Source: an uncultured Geobacteraceae bacterium (lineage in GTDB: Bacteria; Desulfobacterota; Desulfuromonadia; Geobacterales; Pseudopelobacteraceae). Taken from it: 64,000 nucleotides of DNA. The notes under the pieces are model-generated. The model did no database searches and was not told the origin of the DNA. It was given only the letters and a program-made list of their open reading frames with translations. Of the stretch, positions 36,265-48,400 are shown piece after piece. Position 1 is the stretch's first letter. Every line of letters starts with the position of its first letter. The stretch spans positions 20,519-84,518 of the forward strand of contig CAIUSO010000016.1 in assembly GCA_903901875.1 (NCBI GenBank). The letters are read 5' to 3'. A program made the position numbers and the translations under genes.

Positions 36265-39200
36265 TCATGAAAAAAGCGATGTAATCATACGTGCGGTTCT
36301 GGTCCATGTAAAAGTATCTATAAGGTCACACCGACCAAAAGAAAACGTCTTTAAATTTGATTTAGCTTCTGTTGCGCATTTCCCCATTATGTCAATCAGC
36401 GCATCCAAGTCCGGGTCAAGATACGCACTAATTGGTGTGTTCTGTACAACAACATGCTCATGTTTCCTACTCGGTATTTTTATTGACGTCATTTCATTAC
36501 AAAAATCATCAGTCGAGCCACCGTCAGTTACTATAGCTTTAAGTCCGCTTGCAATCGCCTCAATGACCGGCAAATTGAACCCCTCGGCACGATAGGGAGA
36601 CAGATAATAATCCGACTGACTGTACAATGAACGCAATTGCTCAATGGTAAGGGTTGAAGGTATTATCTTCACAGAATCCATACCTGCGGCATCGAGCGTG
36701 ATTTCACCTGATGAGGCCAGATTACTAATCATGCTGTGGGCAGAAACACCATACAGTTCCTGCTGATCTTTAATTATGAGCCGCGCATTGGCATGTCTTT
36801 CCCGGACTTTAAAAAAAGACTTAAGAATCAGATCCATCCCTTTATTCCACAACGGTGATCCCACATTCAGAAAGATAACATCATCCTCTTTGTAACCTAG
36901 ATTAGTCCTAATTTGAAGCCGATCAGACGTACTCAGGGGGAAATATTTTGTGCTGTCAACACCCAACGGAACCACAACAACGTGCGCCGGACTGAAACCA
37001 TAATCAATGATTCGATCACGACTCCATCGAGAAGAGGTAATGATATAATTGCCATTATTCTGGTAGCTTTGAATATCAGGGGTTGATAAGAAGTTGCTAC
37101 TGGACAAGCCAAGTTCCGTAATCATGAATGTCAGAATTTGAGCATTACTGCATTCAAGATTGGTCGGAAAATGTACTCGTAAAATATTTGACACAGCTTC
37201 ACCAGAATAGGTCTTTATCTGTGTAATGATTTGTTGTTCAGTTAAGGTAAATCCCGCACCATTTTTATCTTTATTCCATTGTTGGTTAAAGTAAGGCATC
37301 TCCTGCTGGAATAATTCAAGAGAACTATCTTTTGACAACGCAAGCAATTGATACTGATTTACCATGGCATAGGAATGATTAATACCTGTCCACCCTTGAA
37401 CAAGAAGCGATCTCTGGGCATCCTTACTTTCAGACACAAGGCCAAGCACTTCATGAACTTTTGTCTCTCCTGTTTCTATTATATGTTTTTTCTCATCGAA
37501 AGAAGCAATCTGCTCTTTCAATGCACGAGCAACGGCATTTTCAAGATCCAGTGTGATGCGTGGCATATCAAAAACAGGGCTGGATATTTTGGCGTGGTGC
37601 AACTTATTCTTTATTTTCGCAAGCTCACCGGCAGATAAGGCTAAATGTACCGCCCGTTCTTCGTACTCGGCCAGACTGTTCGTTATCAACTCAGTGAGGC
37701 CGAGGTTCTTTAGCAAGCTTCCCGCCATACGGGATGAAAATGTTTTACCAGAACAGGTAAGTAACGGCAGTTCCATCCACAATGCATCATTTGCTGTAGT
37801 GCCACCGTTGAATGGGAACGTATCCAGGAAAAGATCTGCAAGCTGATATCTGGCGAGGTAGTTCGGTGGTGCAACCCGCGACGCAAAAACAAGCCTCTGA
37901 GCATCTATACCCCGTATATATGCTTCTTTAACCATGTTTTCCTGAGCCCATTCGTTATCAGCCAGAAGCCAAAGTACGCTGTGTGGTACTCGCTTAAGTA
38001 TATTCATCCAAACGGTAAACATTTCCGGCGTAAATTTATAATTATTATTAAAAGCACAAAATACCAAGGCATCTACGGGAAGATTATTTTCAACTCTGTG
38101 CGATTTTTCAGCGACTTCCCGTCTGGTGTCGCTGACCTGAAAACAGTTCGGTAAGTAGAGTGGCTTTTCGGTAAAATAAGGAGCCAGTTCGTCAGGGATC
38201 AGATAGTTGTCCGATATAACATAATCAATCCAAGGAAGTGCGGTTGTTCCGGTATAACCTAAATAGGTAATTTGCACCGAAGCAGGCCGATAGGAAAGAA
38301 TTTGTGGCCGGGCCCCCGAGGTAAGACCTTGAAGGTCAATGAGAATATCAATCTCATGGGATCGAATACATTCAGCCGCTTCCCGGTCACCCATCTGGCC
38401 GATGGGTATATATTGGTCCATGGCCGAAATCACTCGACTACGCAACGACGTACCATCTTCACGGCTCCAGCTGAAACCGTAAATTTCAAAATTGACATGG
38501 TTGTGAAGTTCAAAAAGCTGGACGGTCAGTAGAGATACCGCATGGAGACAGAAATCCGACGACAGGTATCCCACCCTGATCCGCTCGTGGCCATACCCGC
38601 CAGGAGGTGCCATATTTTCTGTTTCAAACGAATATTTATGTGCCACAAAGCGTTTGGCGATAGAAAGCAAAAGCGGAGGATCATCAAAGGCGGCAACCGA
38701 TGCCAGAGGAGATGTTCCGCTGATCATCTCCTCTCGGGTAATCCCCTCCGGCGGGTTATAGATGGGCCACCGGCACATTTTTTGCCTGAGATGCACGAGG
38801 TGGAGCAACACATCCTTCTGGGTCGAATCGATTGCAAAACTCTCCTCGAGGGCTGCAAGAGAATCCTGATAGTTTCTTTCTATTTCAAGTAACCGCCCCA
38901 GATTATTCAATGCGTGCAGCTGCAAAGATCGGTTCTCAGGCTGTGCTATTTCCTCAAAAGCAAGAGCAGCCCGCCACTGGGCCAGAGCCTCATCGGCAAG
39001 CCCCCGAGCTTCCAGGCAGTTGGCAAGATTCATCCGTGCCTGCAGAAAATTTGAATTCAACCCCAGAGCCTTTCGGTACATCGCCTCAGCCTGTGCACTC
39101 TGCCCATCAGAGGACATGAGCACCCCACAATTGAAACAGCCAATGTATACCAGAGCATTTGGCGTCATATCAATCCAGATACAGTACAATTCAATAGCGA

Positions 39201-39339
39201 CCCTCCGCTGCCCTGCTGCTGACAGCCTGTCGGAAAGCACCATTACGTCGCTCAGCTCAAGCACACCAAGGCGCGCCTGCTCATACGCCCCCTTAATTTC
39301 TTCATCACTGACCACTATCACACCACTACCAACCACCAT
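36265..39339 (-). CDS. TPR - GT41 (SPINDLY/OGT-like) - GT4 bifunctional glycosyltransferase
   Basis: A 1,024-residue fusion. Residues about 10-190 are TPR repeats ('AMYRKALGLNSNFLQARMNLANCLEARG' in blocks). About 250-620 is a GT41 O-GlcNAc-transferase-like domain: it retains the active-site His266 ('DFCLHAVS', aligning with human OGT H498) and Lys435 ('FNNNYKFTP', aligning with OGT K842). It also has 'QITYLGYTGT' and 'LADLFLDTFPFNGGTTANDALW'. The last 350 residues are a second GT-B enzyme of the GT4 type with 'FLNVGSPLWNKGMDLILKSF' and the nucleotide-sugar motif 'SPYRAEGFNLPVIEAIASG'. This would let one protein add a first sugar to a polypeptide and then extend it. A terminator-like hairpin separates it from the giant gene upstream. 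Confidence 0.88.
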   Translation of the reverse strand: MVVGSGVIVVSDEEIKGAYEQARLGVLELSDVMVLSDRLSAAGQRRVAIELYCIWIDMTPNALVYIGCFNCGVLMSSDGQSAQAEAMYRKALGLNSNFLQARMNLANCLEARGLADEALAQWRAALAFEEIAQPENRSLQLHALNNLGRLLEIERNYQDSLAALEESFAIDSTQKDVLLHLVHLRQKMCRWPIYNPPEGITREEMISGTSPLASVAAFDDPPLLLSIAKRFVAHKYSFETENMAPPGGYGHERIRVGYLSSDFCLHAVSLLTVQLFELHNHVNFEIYGFSWSREDGTSLRSRVISAMDQYIPIGQMGDREAAECIRSHEIDILIDLQGLTSGARPQILSYRPASVQITYLGYTGTTALPWIDYVISDNYLIPDELAPYFTEKPLYLPNCFQVSDTRREVAEKSHRVENNLPVDALVFCAFNNNYKFTPEMFTVWMNILKRVPHSVLWLLADNEWAQENMVKEAYIRGIDAQRLVFASRVAPPNYLARYQLADLFLDTFPFNGGTTANDALWMELPLLTCSGKTFSSRMAGSLLKNLGLTELITNSLAEYEERAVHLALSAGELAKIKNKLHHAKISSPVFDMPRITLDLENAVARALKEQIASFDEKKHIIETGETKVHEVLGLVSESKDAQRSLLVQGWTGINHSYAMVNQYQLLALSKDSSLELFQQEMPYFNQQWNKDKNGAGFTLTEQQIITQIKTYSGEAVSNILRVHFPTNLECSNAQILTFMITELGLSSSNFLSTPDIQSYQNNGNYIITSSRWSRDRIIDYGFSPAHVVVVPLGVDSTKYFPLSTSDRLQIRTNLGYKEDDVIFLNVGSPLWNKGMDLILKSFFKVRERHANARLIIKDQQELYGVSAHSMISNLASSGEITLDAAGMDSVKIIPSTLTIEQLRSLYSQSDYYLSPYRAEGFNLPVIEAIASGLKAIVTDGGSTDDFCNEMTSIKIPSRKHEHVVVQNTPISAYLDPDLDALIDIMGKCATEAKSNLKTFSFGRCDLIDTFTWTRTARMITSLFS

Positions 39340-39365
39340 GAGCTATCCCCTCTGCAGTTTAAACT

Positions 39366-39401
39366 TAAAACGCAGAGCCACAATGTTCTGTGGCTCTGCG
39401 T
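39366..39401 (-). terminator. Terminator-like hairpin after the giant repeat gene
   Basis: A perfect 13-base stem (ACGCAGAGCCACA / TGTGGCTCTGCGT) with a 6-base loop is followed on the minus strand by TTTTAAG. It lies 27 bases after the giant gene stop. The short T tract may allow some read-through into the glycosyltransferase genes. Confidence 0.75.
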
Positions 39402-39427
39402 CAGGTTACAACACACTATAGGTCAAA

Positions 39428-42400
39428 TCAACCCAAAAAGTCTTTGTGTACAGTGCTGGGAACCTGGACCGGCAGTGGCCCCACAGTACTGTGCTTGTGA
39501 TCATCGCCATAAGCAATCATAGTTCCGGCTGGTTTCCAGCTAAGTTGCTGTCCGGTCAGTACGGCAGCCCCGCTCAATGCACCACCAGGCAACTGCTCAT
39601 CCAGTAAAGATTTGCTATCATTTGATGCAATGAACGATACCGCATCTACCGCAGTAGCGAGCGAACTGCCGGCTTTACCAATGTCTGCAAGTGAAGTCAT
39701 ATCAGCGGCAGTCAAGCCGTTCAGCATCTCCGTAGAGAGGTTCCTGCCCCCGGCAGTGAGCATAGCAGATACAGGACCTTCGGCAGAAAGGGCCGTGAAT
39801 TTCTGCTGCGACAGAGTGCCTAACTGCTCCGTCGTCAAAGATGAAATAGCACCCGTACTGCCATTATTGTCGAAATAAACGTCGGCAAGCTCTCTAATCG
39901 AACCATCAGTCGCCGTATATGTTGAATCGAGTAGCGTCCAGTTACCGTTACTGCCGATGGCCGTCTTGACAGCATCCAGATTCAGCTCGGCCACACCCAG
40001 TGACGGAAGTGTAAACAGCTCAGATACCTGTGTCACACCATCCATATTACCATCTTCCCACACTTTGAGACCGCTCCATGCGCTATCGGCACTATTAAGT
40101 ACCCCATCGCCATTGGAATCCAGACTCTTCAGAGCGGCAAAACCATCCGGAGCAATGCTGCCGTCCGGCAATACGGTCGAAGTACCAAACAACTCACTGC
40201 CACTGTCAATAACACCGTTGCCGTTAACATCCCGCACCAGAAAGCCGTTACCAGAGGTTATCCAGCCGACGTTTTCGGTGGTTCCATCAGCATTGAGATC
40301 GAAGTTAATACCTGCGTTCACTCCGACCGTTTTGACCCCCATGCCATCAAGATTGAGAACAAGCGGAGAACTCAGGAACGAATTATATTGTGACGTTGAC
40401 ATCGCAGCAACCTGAGCAGGTGTAAACGCAGTATCCAATCTTGCACTGTGAATAGCAGCGATATCAGCGGTAGTAAGTGCTTTTATCTGTGCCGTTGACA
40501 GAGCAGCAATCGACGTTGTAGAGAGTCCGATAACCTGTAACGTGGTCAGGGCCCCGATATCAGCCGTATTCAATTTGGCAAGGTTCGTCGTACCCAGCGC
40601 ATTAAGTAACGACGCGCTCATGTTACGAACTTGTGCGGTGGTCAACGCACTCACCTGTGAAGTGCTCATGTTGGCAAACATTGTCGTCCCGAGAGAATTC
40701 AGCTGAGCCGTTGTCAATGAACGCACAGCGGCAGAGTTTAATGCCTGAAAACTAGTAGTCGTCATGGCGTCAAGGTCAGCGATGCTGATGGCGCGAACCT
40801 GGGCGGTGGTCAGGACACCTAACTGTACGCTTGTCAGGTTGTTGAGTACCGAAGTTCCCAGCCCGTTAATCTGGGCGGTGGTTAATGCACGTATATCTGC
40901 ACTTGACAAAGCTTTCAAGCTATTGTCCAACAGCGCGTTAATCGTATCAGTACTCAAGATACGGACTTGAGCGGTTGTCAGGGCGGCCATTTGTGTCGTT
41001 GTCAATAAATTTAAGGTAGTGCTGGTCAGTGCACCCATCTGACCCGTCGAAAGTGACGCCACCTGCGCCGAGGTCAGTTGTAGCAGAGTGCTCGTGCTCA
41101 TCGTATTGAGTACCGTCGTGTTTAAGGCCGAGATCTGCATTGAACTCAATGTAACCAGCTGCCCAGTGGAAAAATGACTGAGCTGATCGGTCGACAGGGC
41201 TTTGATCTGTGCGGTGGACAGACTGCGAACCGCAACCGATGAAAGTGCTGTCAAGTTTGTTGTAGAAAGCCCGTTCAAGGCATCACTGTTCAGTGACCGA
41301 AGCTGAACCGTGGTGAGCTGAGTCATCTGGGTGGTAGTGAGAAGATTCAGTGCCGAACTGCCAAGGGAATTGATCTGTGAGGCTGTCAGGGCACGAACTG
41401 AATTGCTTGAGAGCACATTTAGATTCCCTGAACTCAGACTGTTCAGAACGGTGGTGTTGATGGCGGCAAGCTGGGCCGTGCTCAGCAAGCTGATTTGTGT
41501 TGTAGTAAAGCTGGCAAGCTGCGCCGTGGTCAGGCTTTTTATTTCAGCTGTGGTTAGTGCCTTCTCCTGGGCACTCGTCAGAACACTGATTGTCGTCGTA
41601 TTCAGTCCAGGAATCTGCCCCGTTGTCAAGAGCGCAATCTGGGTGGGCGACAGTGCCTGAAATGGCACCGTAGTGAGAGGTTGAAGGGTTATGGTACTGA
41701 AAATCTGGCCGGCCGACAAGGCGTTAATACTATCAACGTTTAGCGCCTGTAACTGAACGGTGGTAAGCAGTTTCAACTGAGAGACACTCAGGTTTGTAAT
41801 GCCGGTGGTATTAAGGCCATTTACCTGTGACGTGGTCAGACTCCTGATATCACTTGAATTTAATATTTGAATGTTTGTAGAAACGAGCCCGTTCAGTGCT
41901 TCAATTGTCAAGGCGCGAACCTGCGCCGTATTGAGGACACTCAGTACAGCCGGGCTCATACTGTTAAACTTGTCAGCACTCAAGACGCCGATGGCGGATG
42001 GGGTCAGTGCCTTGACCTGACCGCTGGTCAGATTGGTGACAATGGCAGTGGTAAGGGCACTGATCTGATCCGTCGTGAGAACCTTCACCGCCGAGGTGGC
42101 AAGTGCCTGCACGGCAGTCAAAGTCAGTGCGTTAAGGGCGTCCCCGCTCAAGGATGGAATCAGGTTGGTACTCAACGAGGCGACCTGACTGGTGGTCATG
42201 CCGTTTAGTACCGAAGTGGTAAAGTTACCGGCCTGGTAGGTGGTCAGCCCCTTCAGCTGAGCCACTGACAGTGCCTTCATATTGGTGGTCGTCAACGCAT
42301 TGATACCGTCACTGCTCAGTGCCCGCACCTGGCCGGTAGTGAGTATGGCCATCTGCGATCCATTCAGACTATTCAACTGGCTGGTGCTGAGAGCAGCGAC

Positions 42401-45400
42401 ATCAAGAGTGGTAAGCGACTTGACCTGATTGGTCCCAAGATGACTGATTGTGGTCGTATTCATATCCGTTATCTGATATGGGGCCAGCGCAATGATTTCC
42501 CCAGAGGTCAGTGCCTGGAGATGGCTGACGTCTAATCCGTTGAGAGCCTCACTTGTCATTGACTGGATCTGGTTGGTCCCCAGTGACGCTATCTGAAGGG
42601 TGCTCATTACGTTCAGTGTGGTAGAGCCCAGCGAGTTTAACTGCTCGACGGTCAGGGAGCGGATGGCAGCAGAGCCGATGGCCTGCAGGCTGGTTGAGCC
42701 AAGTCCCTTCAGTGCATCGGCGTTAAGCATGGCAAGCTGGGCTCCGCTCAGTGAGGCTATCTGGCTGGAAAGCATATTGTACAGGGCGGTGGAGCTGAGC
42801 TCTGGCAGCTGGTTGGTGGTGAGGGCACGTATCTCTGCCGTAGTAAGAGCCGGCATATTGGTTGAGTTCAGTGAATTAACCACGTCAGGTGTCAGAGCAG
42901 CTATCTGCGTAATCGACAATGACCCGAGCTGGCTGGTAGACAAATTGTTAAGTGTTACCGTATTTAATGAACTCACCTGGTCATTAGTCAGCGAAAAAAT
43001 TGCCGACGTAGTAAGTGCCTGCAGATTTTGCTGGGTAAAACCGTTCAACTCATCTGTGCTGAGCGCAAGCACCTGAGCTGTCGACAACTGGGCCAGTAGG
43101 CCAATCCCCAGGCCGTTCAACTGTGTCGTGGTCATACTGTTGATAAGCCCGGCCGACAGGGCACGCACCTGGTTAGTTGCCAGGCCGCCCAGGGTACTAC
43201 TGTTCATGCCACTGACCTGAACCGAGGTCAGGGCTGCCACTTCCACCGTTGTCAATGCCTGCATATTGGTTGAACCAAGTGCATCAAGGTGGACTGCCGT
43301 GAGTGCCTGGATCTGTGACGTGGTAAGGGAAGCCAGCTGAGTAGTATTCATATTGGTCAGGGCGGTTGTCGTCAGTACGGCCACAATACCCGTAGAGATG
43401 TTCCGGATATCTTCCGTACCGAGGGCCCGCATATTGTTAATTCCCAGGCCGATAAGATCAGCACTGTTCAATGCTTGGACCTGCACACTGGTCAGGGCAC
43501 TAATCTGTGCCGTATTCCAGCTATTAATCTGGCTACCAGTCAGCAGATTGATGTTAGCCGTAGAGAGCGCGGCAACCTGGGCGGTACCCAATGCACCCAT
43601 CATGGTGGTATTAAGACCATTGACCTGGTCTGATTTGAGTGCGGCAATATCACTGGTGGACAGTGCCTGCAGGTTTCCGGTACCCATATTATTGAGTTTA
43701 TCACTCGAAATCATCTGAATCTGTGCCGTAGTCAAAGCGACCAACTGGGTTGTACTCATGCGGATAAGGGCAGTAGACGTCAAGGCCCCCACCTGATTTG
43801 TGGTGAGTGCTGCCACCTGTAGTGTCGTTAATACCGGCATGTTGCCAGCATTCAGCGCATTGAGATCCTGAGTGCTGATGGCCTTCACCTGCGCAGTTGT
43901 CAGGCTCCTGAGCTGTGTGCTGGTCATGGCATTCAAGGTTACGTCGGTCAGCTGATTAATCTGGGCCGATGAAAGGGCCTGAATTTCCCTGGTGTTCAGC
44001 AACCCCTGAGTGGAAGAGGTGAGAGAATTCAGCTCTTCACTGGCGATGGCCTGAATCTGCACATCAGACAATGCAGACAACTGGGCGGACGACATCCGGT
44101 TCAGCACATCCGTCGAGAAAGCCCGTATCTGACCGGTCGACAGTGCCACAACATCTGCCGTGCTCAATGCCTGAAGCTGGGTTGAGTTCAGTGCGTTGAG
44201 GGCACCGCTGTTCAGTGAGCGTATCTGGGCGGTTGAAAAGAGGGCCAGCTGGGTTGTAGACATGGCTGAGACCTGAGCAGCCGTGAGGCTGGCCGTATCT
44301 GCCACACTCAGAGCATTTATCTGGTCACTGCTCAAACCGGAACTGAACGATGCGCCCAGTGTACTCAACTGCCCTGTTGTCAGTGATGCAATAGCAGCGG
44401 TACTGAAATACTGGACATTGGCACTGTTCATGGCACTCAGATTTTCCGTCGCCAGTGCCCGGAACTCCCCTGTGGTCAGTGCAGCCAGCTGAAGACTCCC
44501 CAGCTTGTCCAGTACATTGGTGTCAAATCCATGTACCTGCAGGGTGGTCAGTGCGGCAATCTGGGCACTGCCCATGGCGCGATAACTTGAGGAACCGAGG
44601 CTATTCAGATCCACACTGGAGATGGCCTGAATCTGTTGCGTCGTGAGCGCGGCAACCTGTGCCGTTTTCAGAGTGTTCAGCACATCTGTGCTGAATCCGT
44701 TTATCTGACTTGTTGTCAGTAACCGGATGTTGTCACTGCTGATCGCCTGGAGGTTACCAGCAACAATGGCGTTCAGGTCGGTGGAGGTGATGGCACGCAG
44801 CTGGTCGCTTCCCAGCTGGGTAATCTGCCGGCTGCTCAGGGCATTGAGTACCGAGGTCGTGAAGCTCTGTATCTGGCTTGAGGTCAGGGCGGCAATATCG
44901 GCACTGCCCAGGGCGTGCATGTTCGCCGACAACAGACCATTCAGGGCGTTACTACCCAAAGCCTGTATCTGGTCGGTAGTCAACCAGCCGAACTGGCGAG
45001 TGGTCATGCTGTTGAAGGCACCGGCGGTCAGGGTGGAAATCTGATCCGTAGTTAACGCGACTATTTCCGCGGAACTGAACGCCAGCATATTTTCCGGCGT
45101 CAGGGCATTAAGTTCGGTACTGTTCAGGGCCTGAATCTGGTCTGAACGGAGCCATCCCAGCTGACGGGTTGACAGATGATTGAGAGCAGTGGTGTCAAGA
45201 CTCGAAAGCTGGTCCGTTGTCATGGCACCAATCCCGGCCGCTGTGAGGGCTTGAAGGTTGTCAGATGCAATACTATTCAACTGACCGCTCCCCAGAGCCT
45301 GAATCTGGGTCGATGTCAGCCACCCTACCTGTCGCGTGGTCATATTATCCAGTATAGCGGTGGTCAGATTCTGTATCTGGGTTGTTGAAAGGGATGCGAT

Positions 45401-48400
45401 TTCAGCCTGATTAAGTGTCTTCAGGTTATCGGACGTCAGACCGTTCAGTGTGTCGCTGGCGATTGACTGAATCTGTATGGAACTAAGCCATCCAAACTGG
45501 CGACTCGTCAGGGTATTAAGTACCGTCGTATTGACACTGTTCAGCTGTTGGGGTGTCAAGGCCATGATCTCTTGCGAAATCAGTGCCTTCAGGCTGTCTG
45601 AGTTCAGTGCATTCAAATTATCGGTGCTCAGGGCTTTGATCTGATTAGAGTCAAGCTGTGATACCTGACTGCTGCTTATTCCGTTTAATGCTCCGGCGGT
45701 GAGGGAATTGATCTGGAGCGTGGTAAGGGCCCGAATATCATCCGTTGTCAGCGCCTGCATCCGCGTTGAGTTAAGTGAGTTGAGATTATCCGTTCCCAGA
45801 ACCCGTACCTGAGCTGTGGAGAGTGCAGCTATCTGAGCACTGCTGAGCACGCTCATCTGTTGATCATTGAGCGCATTGATGACACCGGTAGAAAGTGCCC
45901 TGGTCTGGGCCGTACTGAGCGATGAAATGAAGGAGCTATTCAGATCACTCAGTTGGCCGGAGGTGATGGTTGCCACAGCCCCCGTATTAAGAGCACGCAA
46001 ATTGGTACTGATGAGTGCATTCAGATTGTCCGTACCCAGTGCCCGGAATTCGCCAATAGTGAGAGCCGCCACCTGTCCCGTCGAGAGACTGTTCAGAAAG
46101 TTGGTGTTCAGGGCAGCAACCTGTACGGTGCCAAGTGCTGCGATATCCAGCGTACCAAAAGCCTGCAGATTGGCTGAACCAATCCCGTTCAGTGCCTCAC
46201 TATTCAGTGCACGGGCCTGTGCACTCCCTATGGCGGCAGCCTGAGCCGTTGTCAGGTGGTCAAAGGTGTCCGCCGTGAGGGTGCTGACCTGTGTCGTCGT
46301 CAATGCGAGTATCTGTGCAGTGCTGAGCGCATGAATGCTGGTTGTGGTAAGTGCATTCAAGGCATCACTTCCCAACGCCTGAATCTGGTCGCTTCGGAGC
46401 CAGCCAAGTTGGCTTGTCGACATACCGTTGAGCACCGAGGTTGTCAATGAGGCCAGCTGCAAACTGCTCAGGGCACCTATTTCCGACGAGACCAGTGCGG
46501 CAAGATTGCTTGTTCCCAGGTTGTTTAAATTATCACTACTGATGGCCCTGATCTGATTCGTACCCAGCACCGCCACCTGTGCAGTCAACAGGCTACTGAG
46601 AACAGACGTACCGAAGGCACTCACCTGTGCCGTACTCAGCGCATTCACCGCATCGGTAGTGAGAGCCTGGAGCGCGTTGGCCCCCAAGGCATTCAGGTTA
46701 GCACTGTTGAGCGCGCGGACCTGAGCGGTGGTAAGGGCCCCCATCTGGGTCGTGGTGAGGGAGGTAGCCTGTGCCGTGCTCAAGCTTAAGATATCCGCTG
46801 TCGACAGGACCCTGATCTGATCGCTGCTCAGTGCGGAGGTGAATGCGGTGGACAATGAACCGATCTGGTCAGTGGACAAGGTCGCCACAGCTGCCAGGCC
46901 TAATGCCTGTACTGTACTGCTTTGAAGGGCGTTCAGCACATCAAGTGAGAGCACCTTGAATTCCGTTGATGTCAGTGCGGCGACCTGTCCGGAAGTCATG
47001 TGGTTCAAAAGATCGGTCGAAACACTCCGCAGTTGGGCCACGGTGAGTGCAGCGATATCATCCGTATTCAACGCCTGCAGGTTAGTTGTGCCAATGCCAT
47101 TCAGAGTCGCGCTTGACAACGACTGTACCTGAACAGCCGTCAGTACCGACATTTGGCCGGTGGTCAGGTGGTTGAGAGTACCCGTAGTGAGAGCAGTGAC
47201 CTGGGCGGTGGTCAGGGACTGTATAGCATCCGTACTAAGAGCATCAAGAGAGGATGCCTGCAGTGCATTCAGCACTCCACTCCCCAATGCAGCGGCCTGA
47301 ACTGTTGTCAGCACCGACAGCTGTGAAGTGGTCATTCTGTTGAGCACGTCAGTACTGATGGACCGCAGCTGTGCTTCGGTCAGTGCCATGATAGCATCAC
47401 TGCTCATCACCTGTAGTTTTGTGGAGGTAATGGCGTTTATTTCGGAACTGCTGAGGGCCACGGCCTGATCCGATGTCAGAACGGCCATGAGCGCGCTCCC
47501 CATGCTGGTGAGCTGTGCGGTCGATAAGCTGCCGATTACCGCAGGAGTCAATGCAACAAGCTGGGCAGTATTCAGGTTGCTGATGAAGGACGTTGTCAGA
47601 TTTGCCGCTTGGTCACTGTTTATGGTGGCGATGTCCGCCGTGGTCAGAAAGGCGAGATTCGTGCTGCCTATCCCGGTCACATTACTAAAATTCAGTGACT
47701 GGAATTCATCCGTGGTAAGGGCGGCCAACTGGGTACCGTTCATCTTGTCAAGCGTGGCGGCCCCCAAGGAGTACAGCTGCGCCGTGGTCAAGGCTACGAT
47801 GGTATTAGTGGCCAATGCCCGAAGATTCAGTTGCGAAATACCTGCCAGATCATCAGTGGTGAGTGCCTGAACCTGGCCCGGTGTCAACACGTTCAGTTGC
47901 ACAGTTGTCATGCTGTTCAACAGCGTTGAGTTGACGGCATTGATTTGTCCCGTGGTTAATGCGGCAACTTCGGTGGTGGTCAGAGCCCTAAGGTTGTCCG
48001 TGGACACCGAATTGAGAGTTAATGCCTGAACCTGGGCGGTCGTCAGGATCGCCATTTGCGACGTGCTCAGACCCGCCAGCTGCGTCGAGGTCATGGTATT
48101 TATTGCTGAAGACGACAATTTCTGTATCTGAGCGGTGGACAGCTTACTCAACACGGTGGGTGTAAGCTGGGTCGGCGTTAAAGCCCCCACCTCCGCGTTG
48201 GTCAATAATTGCAGGCTGGAAGAGTTGAGGGTTCCCAGCGTGGCACCGTCAAGGGCCTGCATCTGGGCCGTACTCAGCCAGGCAAGCTGGGTGGTCGTCA
48301 CCTGAGCCAGCTGGCTGGTGGTGAGACCATGGATAGCGGCAGTGGAAAGTGCTGCTACCTCTTGTTGCGTCAGTACCACCAGATTGTCGCTACTCATGCT

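Noticed and set aside
31836..39339. Genomic island boundary
   Set aside because: Base composition drops here, but no integrase, tRNA, direct repeat or insertion sequence marks an edge.
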